The notes below the pieces were generated by a model, which saw only the letters and a program-made list of their open reading frames with translations, made no database searches and was not told the DNA's origin. From the NCBI RefSeq assembly GCF_020921035.1, contig NC_063152.1, positions 11,484,001-11,548,000 of the forward strand: 64,000 bases of DNA. Direction: 5' to 3'. The first letter of the stretch is position 1. Each line of letters begins with the position of its first letter. Position numbers and translations under genes: made by a program. Shown here piece by piece: positions 47,201 to 57,570 of this stretch. The DNA is from Rhodamnia argentea (lineage: Eukaryota; Streptophyta; Magnoliopsida; Myrtales; Myrtaceae).

Positions 47201-49440
47201 AAGTTCAAAGACCAAAATAGACAAGAAAAGGTACTTGAAATATGTCCTCCAATGTTTGTCTCTTTCCACTTTTTCCTCTTATGGATTTTAAATTGGAAAG
47301 AAAAATAAAAAAAAGAGACAAGACATAATGAGAATTGTAGTTATTATCCGAAACATTTATCTCTTTTGACTTTCATCTCGTACTAATTTTTAAAGTTGAA
47401 GAAAGCAGAAATAGTGACTGCTCTCTCTCTCTCTCTCTCTCTCTTCCTAATTGACAGGACATTTCATATATGATGAGAGGAAAGTCGAACATGAATAAAT
47501 CCGACAATGCAATTCCTTTCCTAAGTTATTCTTGGTATAATAAAAATAATCTACCTCGAGACATTAGTTAGTACCCAACAAGCTGACAACACCTACTGCA
47601 ACATCATCAATCAATCATCATAGCATTGACCAATTTACCATGGGATAACTATTGCAACCAAATCTTGAGATTGAATAGGGTATAATAAGAACATCATGAA
47701 TTATGTTTTTCCTTATATGATCATGCCCTAATCCAAAGTCAAATTTAGAAATTGAGACTTTACTGGAGTAAACTTTAGGCGTTGTCTATTGTGTCACGTT
47801 TGGCTCTTCTATGGAGGGTCCCCTACCCACTTCCCCCTTTAGGTTGACTACCCACCACCTTTCCCAACCACATATGATTTACAATTACTGCAGGGAAAAT
47901 GCTGGGACCAGAGCTTGATTATTTATGGCTAAGGGACAATCTTGAATGAGCCCCCCTCTCTTCATGCAAGTGCACTTGCTCTCATTTATGGCAAGAGGAG
48001 AGTTCCTAGGTGTCTTTCCTATGAAGGACAACGTGCACAAGCTCTCTCTTTCGGTACACACCTAAGTGTCGGCTCATCGAATTGGGAAAGAGCGATTCTC
48101 GAGGGACCGAGACTAGTTCTCGGAATTGATTTATGAGGTCTTGACGTACATCTAAAGCATGAATTCAAATGCATAAATCCCGCGTCTCTACCATGGCTAA
48201 TATGGTTTGGTCAAGAACGGGGCATCGGTTAAACAACTTTGCGATAGAATTACGGCTGAAGAGTTGCCATGGAGGTTTCGAAATTGTTGGACCTGAATCA
48301 AACAATTGAAGACAGATGGCCGATGATTCAATGACTGACGATGATCTTAATCGATTGACCGGCAATCGATGTCGATGGTCTGACGGCTCATAAAGGGTCC
48401 GACAATCTTGACTGGTTTTAGCCCACGGGTTGAAGAAAACCCGTGATTCAATGAACATCATACAGCAGACAGAATCAGCTCGAGAATCGATATATTCTCA
48501 CGCTCGCAAGGACTGTAAGGAGTAGCTCCAAAAGAGAAACACTGTTTGGGGGAAACATCACAAACAGAAGTTCCAAAAACCAGAACAAAATCTCAAAAGC
48601 AGAGAGAAACGCACAAACAATAAGGAAAAAACAACTCAGCAGACAGAGAAAGAGACAGGCCTCATGCAATGAAATGAATAGATTTTTTTTTGTTTTTATT
48701 TTTTTCCCTTCTGTTTTCCGCGATTTGGAAGGAAAAGGGGTGAAAAGATTTTACCGGGAAAGTGAGGGCGGAGAGCGATTCTTTCCTGACGAAGCTGGTC
48801 TTGGCATTGGGCACCGACGCATGGATCATACACGACAAGGATTCCCACATGTTCAGGCTCAGCGAGTCCCCCACAAACATTATCTTCTTCCCCATCCACC
48901 TCCGCAGCAACTCCCCTCCGTCAAACCTGCAAAAGAAAAAAAAAACTCCAAATTTCCAGATTTCAAGAGCAAGTATGCTTACATTGGCTGTGCTGTTCGA
49001 CATTCCAAGAAAACAGAGCAAAAGGGTCTCCGCCAATTCGTGATTTTTTCTTTTCCTTTTAGCAGAGAGGAGAGCGAGAGTGAGAGAGAGAGAGAGAGAG
49101 AGAGATTCAGTAATGAAAACCTGGGGACATTGCAGGAGTCGGGCCTCCAAGCGTACTTGAGGTACAGCTTGTCAGGCCGGCCGTACTTCTGGCAGTCGAA
49201 CTCGGGGTCGACGAAGGGACACGACGAGGGCGCGTAGAGAGGGTAGGAAGCGTCCGCCACCCATTGGCCTCGGAACAGATTGCACCCGCCGGATTGCTTC
49301 CGGCCTCTCGGGACGACGGTGGCGTTCGAGAGCTGCTGCTCCGAGCTCGCTCGTCGCGGGTTGGCGAGGCAGAAGAAGAAGACGATGATGAGGCGGAGCG
49401 CGGTCGTGGCGAACGGATTGGGTAGGCGCCGAAGGGCCAT
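44210..49440 (-). CDS. Trichome birefringence-like protein (TBL37/38 type)
   Basis: Five exons: 49440-49121, 48926-48755, 45686-45511, 45304-45146 and 44501-44210, all with GT-AG ends and matching phases (2, 0, 2, 2), giving 372 residues. Residues 1-32 are a hydrophobic signal peptide. The TBL domain starts with CNLFRGQWV, followed by the PMR5/Cas1p-like region with the GDS motif in [17 protein letters not shown]. It ends with the DxxH motif in [18 protein letters not shown], which supplies the Asp and His of the Ser-His-Asp triad. TBL proteins O-acetylate wall polysaccharides (xylan, mannan, pectin) in the Golgi. A TBL38 relative has been described as a pectin acetylesterase, so direction and substrate are open. 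The third junction spans a 3.07-kb intron. All expected TBL blocks are present, and the conserved cysteines are mostly visible. Confidence 0.93.
45687..48754 (-). other. 3.07-kb intron 2 of the TBL gene
   Basis: Much longer than the other introns (194, 206, 644). It contains a CT run (47420-47443), a 25-base direct repeat (46583-46607 and 47016-47040) and AT-rich DNA. No intact transposon or gene was recognised. The splice sites are GTAAAA and TTGCAG. Confidence 0.8.
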
Positions 49441-49509
49441 GGCAGCTGGAGTCCCTGTTTGCTGAGGAGAGAGAGTGAGAGAGAGAGAGTGGCCCTCTTG
49501 TGCACGCCG

Positions 49510-49516
49510 ATTTATA
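49510..49516 (-). promoter_or_regulatory. Putative TATA box of the TBL gene
   Basis: TATAAAT on the minus strand, 70 bases before the ATG at 49440. CT/GA runs lie on both sides (49468-49490 and 49540-49558). Confidence 0.55.
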
Positions 49517-49559
49517 GGGGGGCTCTTCTTGTCTGTGTCTGCGAGAGAGAGAGAGAAAG

Positions 49560-50929
49560 AGCGCGCTTTTTTTATTTTTTATTTTTTTTTGTGGCAACCT
49601 AATAATGTTGGAGTTCGTGGATATCTATGGTCTCTCGAGATTTAGATTCACTGCTGTAAAATTGCCGTACCTCGATCGTATTTTTGTTACGCCTCTGTAT
49701 AAATGTCGTACCTTGCAGAGTTACGAAAAATTTCGATGAACAATCGAGATTTATTTATTTCGGTAATTCGACAGTCGTTGGTTTCCAAAGATTAATTGTG
49801 GAAATGTCCCTAGGCTTATTGGCTTAAGTGCAATATCCTTTTTTGATCGGATTAATAATGTTAGAAATCTATGTATGATTCGAGATATTGTAAATGATTT
49901 CGATGATCCAAGATTATTCTTTGCTTTTCTGGGCCAAATATTCTTACCAACTTGTTAGTGCCCCGTATTTTCTTAATCCTCCCTTCCGTCCTACAACATT
50001 AAAGCTTAAAAAAGTATTCAAGTTTCGAAAAATTGTGGGTTAGGGTATTTGGAAAGTATGGGCGCGTATGGTAACACTTCTGTTTTAAAAATCAATTTCT
50101 GATCTCAAACTTTTGGAGAAAAGTAATTTTTTTTTACTTTTTCAAGTGGCTCTAAAACAACTCCTAGAGTAAAAAAAAAAAATTGAAGTTGAGTAATCAA
50201 ATAGATTTTTGCACCAAAAGTATTTACACGGTAGAAATTCTAATCCAAAACTGTTGTCACGCACGCTTTATAAAATTAATAGAAAGAAAACAAAATACAG
50301 ATATCGAATGAGTTGGGAAATCTTGGAAGGACATGAGCAGCATGAGAGAGAAATGAGTGGGGGCTGTTTGCTTTCCGAGTTGAATTTCATGGGGAAAAGA
50401 GAGAAGAGAGTGGTAGATTGGATTGCACGAACATACATTCTGAAAAAGGTCTGACATTTCATATTGGGTTGCAGGTCACGGGGCACAATTAACCATATGC
50501 ACTAAGTTAATTGGCTAGCTGGATAGCCACGTGCGGTGACTGTTTTGGATAAATCCATATGAGGTCAATGTCCTTTTTGTCTCCCTTACAATGAATTAAA
50601 TAGCATCATGGAGTCAAGTCGAGTCGAGCTGGATCATGTGAAGTCGAGACTGTGTTTTAAGCTCAAGCTCAGCTATATCAACTCGAACATTCGATTTTGG
50701 AAACACCATTTGAGCTTGATGGGATACTAGAATTTCCACTTGCATAGAATCAAGTCATGAAGAGACTCGAGCTTGATAGCTGGAGCTCAATCTTTACAAC
50801 CTCGTATGTTATTGATATGTTATGTAAATTTGTGCAGGCTCAATTAGGTTTGTAAGCTTGTCAAATCAAGCATTGGCAAGTTCGAGAACTCGACTCGAAA
50901 TCTTACCTTGAGCGAATCTCTCCTTCAAC
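49560..50929. other. Intergenic DNA upstream of the TBL gene
   Basis: An AT-rich relic near 50055-50200 begins GGGCGCGTATGGTAACACTT and resembles 37320-37560. A GAGTCGAGCT-rich stretch (50612-50900) has many CTCGAG-like words, a style seen in old retroelement non-coding DNA. No gene. Confidence 0.4.
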
Positions 50930-51230
50930 TAATCCCATATTATCTTTGCTTTTTCTGCATATACCACGCTTCCTGTAGACTCTTGTCGAGGGAATTGAAA
51001 ATCCATGAAATTATTTGTCCCAGGCATTAAATTAGGGTGTCGATGGATTCGGCTTCTCTAACAATCCTTCAATAAATCCAAGTTTTATTTTTCGCCTGTA
51101 ATGTCGGTTATCCCTAGTGAGCACGCATGAAACAAATACGCTTCCAGAATTGTCGGAGGTGCTGAGATAATATGGTGAGGAAGCGCCAATCACCTTCTTT
51201 GTAGACGCTTCTGTAGCCATATCGCAGACG
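50930..51230 (-). pseudogene. Ty1/copia gag fragment
   Basis: The minus strand reads SSPYYLSTSDNSGSVFVSC then VLTRDN, then KLGFIEGLLEKPNPSTP. After stops it continues with STGSVVYAEKAKIIWD. This matches the N terminus of copia-type gag polyproteins (gag_3 and UBN2 regions) with an internal deletion and stop codons. No other copia domain lies next to it. Confidence 0.75.
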
Positions 51231-52059
51231 ATGCGGGTTGAATTGGCTGGCATTTTTACCCCCCACTTTTCCATGGTCTTGATTTTTCCTTGCTTTCTCA
51301 GCCACATACTTCATAATAAGCACTTCCTTAAACGGGCTGGCTCACTATGAAACTTCCACGTCTCTGATCACATCTCCTGTCCTTCTTTCTGCTCCAGCTT
51401 GAGCGATAAGGTTGCTTGACCTTGGTTTCATATGGAATGAATGCATCAGAGATTGAGACAAATTGTCCCGAGCACAAGGGCTAAGTCTCCAATGGCTTCG
51501 TTTGCTTTGGCCACTATCTCCAAATGGTCCCTCAGGACAAGAACCAGAGGGGGCCTCCCTCTTTATGGAGGGCTTTTGTTTGTTCTCGTGGTTGGTGAAC
51601 TGTCTCCACTTTGATTCCTAACAGAAAATAGCGTTCAAGAAACTTCGTGAATTGTTGTTGTTCGTGATTTTCTGCTCCACACGACGTGTGATATAAGTCC
51701 CATTGCAATCTCAGGTATGTTGGGGGGCGTGCATGTACCGAGTTGGAAATTCGCCCTTGTATGGCATTCCTTTGTTTAACAAGTAACATGAGAAAAAAGG
51801 AAAGAAGAAAACGAAAGGGAAATTAAGTAAGATAATAAATTCATAAAAATTAAGAAAACTACAAATATTGTCCACGTCACCATACCATACAATATGGTAT
51901 GTGTCTACGCTAGCGATTTCCGACACAAATTAGCTGGAAGGACTTAGGACTGGGAGGTTTTTGGTAAATTTCCCCGAGAAAATGTGGGCTGTATTTTAAC
52001 AAATTTGAAATGAAAGTGATGGACTTAACTGGGGATTGATTCTACCTTTCATACTAGGG
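51231..52059. other. Intergenic DNA with family B end fragment
   Basis: 51880-51985 carries the terminal block of fold-back family B (GTCCACGTCACC, GATTTCCGACACAAATTAGC). The rest could be more of the copia relic, but no domains are visible. Confidence 0.4.
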
Positions 52060-52570
52060 CTGAACATAAAGGACCGACCGAATTGGGAACCGCCTAGACC
52101 GAACAAGCCGGTTTGGTCCGGTTCCTAATTCCATAAAATTGACACCTATTACGTCCTGATTTTATGGGGGGAATTGGACTAGAACGAATTGTTTATTACT
52201 TTTTTAGATTTAATAAATGCAAAGCTAGACCTATACCTAATATTCAGCATTATGTGGCCATTCTGTGGTTTAAGGTCTCTATAAGAGATCCCAAGCATAT
52301 GCAAGTACTCCAAAGCAAGGAGAACTTCAACCACATAAAACCTGCGAAGTAGGTTCATGAAGTTATGATCAATTATACTTGGCAAATGATATGATGTCTG
52401 CAAAGAAGGAGAAGTATTGATCATACCAGTTTCATTGGACTGCCTGAAAACCGGACCGGTTCTAAGACCAATCGGTCCGGTTCTCGGTCCTAGAAACTGG
52501 GAACCGACCATTTCGATCCGATTCCCAATTCCTTGGTGGGACTGGATAGGACTAAGGAATTGATCGCCCC
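52060..52570. mobile_element. Repeat with CCGGTTC-rich flanks enclosing a kinase fragment
   Basis: The left flank (52065-52135) and the right flank (52440-52560) both hold GGTCCGGTTC/GAACCGGACC, GGGAACCG/CGGTTCCC and ATTGGGAA words in opposite orientation, like imperfect inverted ends. Between them lies an AGC-kinase exon piece on the minus strand. The class of the element is not determined. Confidence 0.55.
52245..52347 (-). pseudogene. AGC (D6PK/PINOID-like) protein kinase exon fragment
   Basis: The minus strand encodes [19 protein letters not shown], then [15 protein letters not shown]. This is the helix before the catalytic loop and the loop itself (YRDLKPEN in real kinases) of plant AGC kinases such as D6PK. 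About seven residues are missing between the loop and GHIML, and similarity stops abruptly after it. TTCGCAG before the phenylalanine-rich start looks like a retained intron acceptor. It cannot make a kinase. Confidence 0.8.
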
Positions 52571-54768
52571 TATTTTATACCACATAAATGATCCGCAGAG
52601 CTATTGCCAAGTCAAACTCTTATTTTCTCAAGAAATCTTTTATTCTTCAATTTCCACTTATGGGTAACGAGGAACACTTGTTTGAGTGGATTATTTGTAC
52701 TCACTTGCATTTTCTATACTCTCATTCTCGCTTGTGATAGCCAATGATGAATAGATCCCCCAAACAAGGGGCTTTACTCAAACCATTGCGCAGCTCCTAC
52801 TCTAATGAAGGCCGAATGTGTTTCCACATAGGCTTTATATCTAATGCTTGATGACCCATTGGTGACGCATAGATGTAAAGGAAAAAGGAAAAAAAAAATT
52901 GAAAAACGAAAGTTGGTGGGTCCAAATTCGTTATAACTTGTAATCTTCGAGCAGCCCTAGATAAAGGGCACGTGGTAAATTCCTCCAAAATGGACCAATG
53001 TGGTGGCAATTCTCATCGTTCGTTGTTGGGATTCCATCAATCCTAAAGCAAAGTTTTCACACATTGGTCTTCACGTTATGATTGATAATGGCAAGATAAT
53101 GCGGCTCGTGGGGTCTTCGCTTCTCGAATTCTGCCTGTCTCTTTCTCTCTCTCTCTTGCAAGGATTCCTCTCCCATTACCAATCTAAACTAAGTTATGGA
53201 ACCTTAGAAGCAACTCATTAATGGAAAAACACCACTTAAAGTTGTTAAATAAATCTTGAGCTACTTTGGGCAAGGAATGAGTACCTTTTCTTTTAGAGGG
53301 TACAGCTGACTAATTCAAGATCATTAATTAATAATCACCATTATTAGATACCCCCAAATTAAAGCTCTTTCTCCACAAAAAGAATGGCGCGGACATTAGG
53401 AGAGGAGATGCCTTATAAGCTCCACTCATTAGCAAAAAAAAATCTCTATTCAAGAAATCGAGAAAGAATTCTTTATTTAGAGTGGTTTCTACTTCCCATT
53501 TATGAGTTTCTGTAAATTCCGCTGCTCGTAGACTTTGATTTTATTTTTTAGCACGAAACATTTAAGATCGATTCAAATATGGAAACACTCATATATAAAA
53601 TAGCGCATAATACATTTACTAATCAATATGTTTTCGCGAGAAAGGCGCCCAAAACAAAGCAAAGCGCAAGACTCGTGACCTTGAGATATTTCCCCTATCG
53701 TGAATTGGGTTCGAGCCTCCTCTTCACGGTGTCGTGATAATACCAAATTTTCATTATCTAGTTAAACTCCAAGACCATCTTAATGTCATACCGGATATTT
53801 GGCTTTGCGCGCTCCTAAATCATCGTAATTAAATTGATGCTATTCATATTTTTATGGTATTCCTACGTAAATCATGATCTGGAATCAGAAATATCTGTTC
53901 AACTTGCCAAAAGATGTCCTATAGCTCGCCGAATTAGTCGTATCTATGCACGTGTAGTCCCATAAAAAGTTGAGTGAAAAGATTGAGAGTTTCCCAAGCT
54001 TTGCGGAGCAAGTGCAATACACGTATTGGTACCGAATACAGAAATGATTAAATGTAACAAATCAACAGCATAGAAATGAAAAGATTATAGTTTATCTTAA
54101 AAAGTTGGACAATAATGCGTTGTTCTAACAGGGATCTCAAATTAGGTAGTTTTCTAATTTGCTTAAAGTGGTTGTCTAATTGTTCAAAGCAGCTTAGAAA
54201 AGCTCCATTGCCACACACCAGCTAAATTTTCAAAAACTACATTCAAGCTGCTTGGAGCTTCCATAGATTGGGCACCTCGACAATATACGTTTTCTCCCAT
54301 ATTTTTGGTAATTAAAGTAACTTTAGTCGGAATTGTCATGTATAGTTCCTTGGTGGTGGAATACAGATTGAACCGGCGGTAAATCGTATATCGACTCAAT
54401 TATTATTAGATTAAGGGAAAAATTCAAGTAAGTGCCTGAAGTGATGCTATTTCATAAAAAAAGAAATGGCTCAAAATTGACCTTGTCTTAGATAAGAATT
54501 TGAGTTGAGCGATTTTCTAAAGAGGGTCCTAGTGGATTTATCTCAATAACGATATGAAATGACCAAATTGGTATCAAACACGGGTCGGAGCTCATCTTCG
54601 CCTTCGGGATTGATTGGGTGTGCTAATGTCTGCTTTTCTTCTAATCTTAACGGTGAAAGAGAGGCTAGGGTGGGATCAAATGCTAATTCTAACTATCCCT
54701 GCATTTCCGTCACGTTTTTGGATTTTGGCCCTGTTTTGTTCAGCATTGGAAATGAACATTAGGGCTCT
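52571..54768. other. Gene-poor intergenic DNA
   Basis: AT-rich. A B-box-like GGGTTCGAGCC lies at 53707-53717. No gene or well-delimited transposon is supported. Confidence 0.4.
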
Positions 54769-54792
54769 AAAGTCCCTTGGCCAAATGCAAAT

Positions 54793-55518
54793 GGTGTTTG
54801 GTTAATTTTTTGGCTAACTTTGAGGAGATGCAATTGCAATTAGTTTTTTTTCTTTTAAATTTGTCACCTCAACTTGCCGTCGTCGCCCACACCCACCAGC
54901 CACCCGCCACGCCCCACCGGTCATCGCTCGCCGCCCACCGCTCGCCTCCTACCGCCAACCGCCGCCGCCCCATCGTTGCCCTTCGCTGCCCACCATTGCC
55001 CGCTAATCGCCGCAGCCACCACCGCTCGCCAGCCGCCGCAGCCACCACCACCGACAACCACCGCCCGCCACCGTCGCCTGCTGCTACCCACCACCGCCCT
55101 CCAACCGCCGTAGCCGCCACCATCGACAGCCACCGGTTGCCGCCGCCGCCGCCGCCCCCCACCGATCGCCTCCACTCGCCGACCGTCACTCGCCGCGACT
55201 CGCCGACCATTGCTTGCCATTGCCGCTCACTACCGATCGCCGCCGACCGTCGCCCGCTACCATTGCCTCCGCCATCGTCGATTGCCGCCGCCACCGATCG
55301 TTGCCTCCCACCATCGCCGATCGCCACTTTTTTTCAAAATGTAAAAATACTTTACAAAGTTCATTTTTCAAGAGACATCATTTACGTCAAAATTATTTTT
55401 CAATGTGTTTTTAAAATACACTTTACTAAACACTATTTGTATTTTGGAAAAGGCCTTTATCCCAAAAGTATTTGCATTTTCTCAAAGTCCCTTAGCCAAA
55501 TGCTGAACCAAACAGGCC
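54793..55518. mobile_element. Non-autonomous TIR element with a minisatellite core
   Basis: The left end GTGTTTGGTTAATTTTTTGG and the inverse of the right end CTGTTTGGTTCAGCATTTGG align over about 45 bases, continuing as GCTAACTTTGAGGAGATGC and GCTAAGGGACTTTGAGAAAATGC. The core (54880-55330) is a degenerate CGCC/CCACC-type minisatellite. A second partial end (AAAGTCCCTTGGCCAAATGC at 54773-54792) abuts the left end. hAT-like by the look of the ends, but no duplication was confirmed. Confidence 0.6.
54880..55330 (+). repeat. Degenerate CCGCC/CCACC minisatellite
   Basis: About 450 bases, C-rich on this strand, built from short words such as CGCCGCC, CCACCG, GACCGTC and CGCTCGCC. The long open frames across it in several frames are a by-product of this composition. 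Confidence 0.8.
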
Positions 55519-56238
55519 CTTTTGGGACCTCATACCATGATTAGGATAAATTGCCTGTTCTTTTTCTTTTGGCACCATATCAAGACAATTGCTTGTGTTA
55601 TTACAATATGCTATTATATGTAGCAGTGGCTTGCTGGAAACCATAGTCTTTACTTGATCCAGAATGTGTGATGTATATGCCATTCTTGACACATTGCTAT
55701 AAATTACCAAATCGGCCGGCAAAGATTTCGTCGGTCGGCGAGCTTAAATCTTTATTTGAGACCAAGTTGGATACTTCAGGCACTCAAGATAAAGTCCCAC
55801 TTTGGATTCTTGTTTGCAGAAAAAAAAAAATTTCTTGCTTCGGGGTTTTATTTGAGACGAGATCCTTTTTAGGCTTTTATTTTTTTTAAAGACGCCCTCA
55901 ACTAAGGCACTCATTCAAAATTTTCCCTAGATCAACGTGTAATTCAGTGTTGAAATGTTCGGGGAATTGCATCGAAAGTCATAGAAGTTGGGCCCAATAA
56001 GTGATCAAGTCCTAATCACTTAGCCAATTTTGCTGACAAGGCACACCAAAATGTTGATTTCACATTATGTAGTTTATTTTAGCAAATGCGGCACTGATCG
56101 ACATGGCGCCAAAAAATGTTAGAATTTAACAAAAAAAGGAAAAGAAAAGCCGGATTGAAAAAATAAGAAAGAAACTGCACAAAGCCAAGCACAAACCCCA
56201 TCTCTCTTCCTTCCTCTCCCACCCGGCCTCTGGCCTTA
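55519..56238. other. Intergenic DNA, no gene
   Basis: AT-rich with A-runs (55821-55830) and T-runs. It holds no recognisable gene. Confidence 0.4.
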
Positions 56239-56286
56239 GCTGGTTGGCCTCTCTAGGTTGGCGCTGGTTGGCCTCTCTAGGTTGGC
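56239..56286 (+). repeat. 24-base tandem duplication
   Basis: Two adjacent perfect copies of the unit that begins GCTGGTTGGCCTCTCTAGG. Confidence 0.9.
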
Positions 56287-56369
56287 GCCACCGACTCGCC
56301 ATTGGCTACACAACCGTCATCTTAACTATCACCAGTGGCTGGGCGAGGCTGGACTCTTGCGAGATCCGG

Positions 56370-56748
56370 CGAGGGTGAGCTTGACCTTCAGGTTCTCCAA
56401 TGGATTTTGTCCAATATCTCAAGGAGCGGGCATGAAATCACTTCGAAGAGATTCAAACATCTCAACTCTTGTGCACCTGCAAAAGCCGGCAGTTTATCGC
56501 ACGTTGTCACTTCCGGTTTCATCAACTTGTGCAATCTGAATTCTGGACAGATCACTCAACCTGCTAATTGATGGACAGAGCTCGACCTTCAGGTTCTCCA
56601 ATGTCTCCAATGCCCCAAAACCACGAATCTCTCTCAACCGCGGCCAGTCATGTAGTTCCAATATTCTTGACTGCTTCTCTATTGTGATTGCGTGTCCTAA
56701 TCGAAAAGTACTCATCTCATAGGGTCTGTTTCCTTGGCTGACCGACAC
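56370..56748 (-). pseudogene. TIR-NBS-LRR leucine-rich-repeat fragment, frameshifted
   Basis: The minus strand reads LHDWPRLREIRGFGALETL, then LCPSISRLSDLS. After a shift near 56540 it reads CDKLPAFAGAQELRCLNLF, then ISCPLLEILDKI. These are successive leucine-rich repeats of the kind found in TMV-N-like resistance proteins. No TIR or NB-ARC domain is near, so it is a broken-off LRR piece. Confidence 0.75.
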
Positions 56749-56859
56749 TGGCCGATAGAAACTAAATAGCGAGGGCAGGCCATTCGGTCCCCAATCTCTC
56801 TCTAGATTCTTCGGGCTCTAGCCCTTCAAGTTGGATTACCTTTGCGGAGAGCAACGAGC

Positions 56860-57165
56860 TTAAAAATTTATTAGGTTTTTCAAGTTAATTTTTTTTTTTT
56901 TTTTGGGGTGGGGGAAGAACAAAAGAAACGAATGGACAAGTACATGGTTGTCACAAGGATTGTTCGCAATTTCCGCTATCCTCTCCTCCAAACGACTGAG
57001 CATGTGCCTGTATAGGAAGAGACCGACCACGGAGAGGGAGACGGAGAAACTCGTTGGCTCTGGCTTCATGGCATAGAGAGCAAACCCGATAAAGAGGGAG
57101 TGATCGAGCGTTCTCCCTGTTTGTGCCGAAATGAAGAAGGAGAAGCAAGCCCTAACTTCCCTCAT
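56860..57165 (-). CDS. Short hypothetical protein with two possible membrane segments
   Basis: Open frame with a true ATG, 101 residues. Hydrophobic stretches at about 5-30 and 38-55 (SFSVSLSVVGLFLYRHML) are followed by a charged segment (SRLEERIAEIANN) and a poly-Lys tail translated from a T run. I do not recognise a family. It lies just upstream (minus strand) of the decayed LRR fragment and may be part of the same dead gene. The last 20 residues are probably not real. Confidence 0.25.
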   Translation of the reverse strand: MREVRACFSFFISAQTGRTLDHSLFIGFALYAMKPEPTSFSVSLSVVGLFLYRHMLSRLEERIAEIANNPCDNHVLVHSFLLFFPHPKKKKKINLKNLINF

Positions 57166-57570
57166 TTTGACATAGAGTTAGCAGGGCAGATTTGAGACTA
57201 GAGAAACAATTAAGAGTATTTTTAAAATTTGGGGCAATTTTGAGACTAAACCTAGAGAATTAAGCATCGCAAAAGATGTTAAGTTTCCTCAGACGAAAAA
57301 GGAAACCAAATGCAGTTAGTGACATAGTAATGTGTGGTAGGCCCAGTTCCAAACTTTTCAACTTGGATAACTTTCTTTCGACCCAAAAAAAAAAAAAAAA
57401 AAAACTTGAATAACTTCCTAATTCTTGAAAAATAATTTGCCTTGTCACGAAACTTTGGGTGAAACAAACGCACCTTAGAACATATACAGTCAACACCACA
57501 GCCCTGCCGGTGAAACAATACTGCTTTAATCTTCAAAACCAAACTGAAAAACACCATTGAACGGCGCTAC

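Noticed and set aside
54777-55544. 255-codon frame and several opposite-strand frames over the minisatellite
   Set aside because: They are produced by short C-rich words read in every frame, with no domain and no start context. They lie inside a TIR element.
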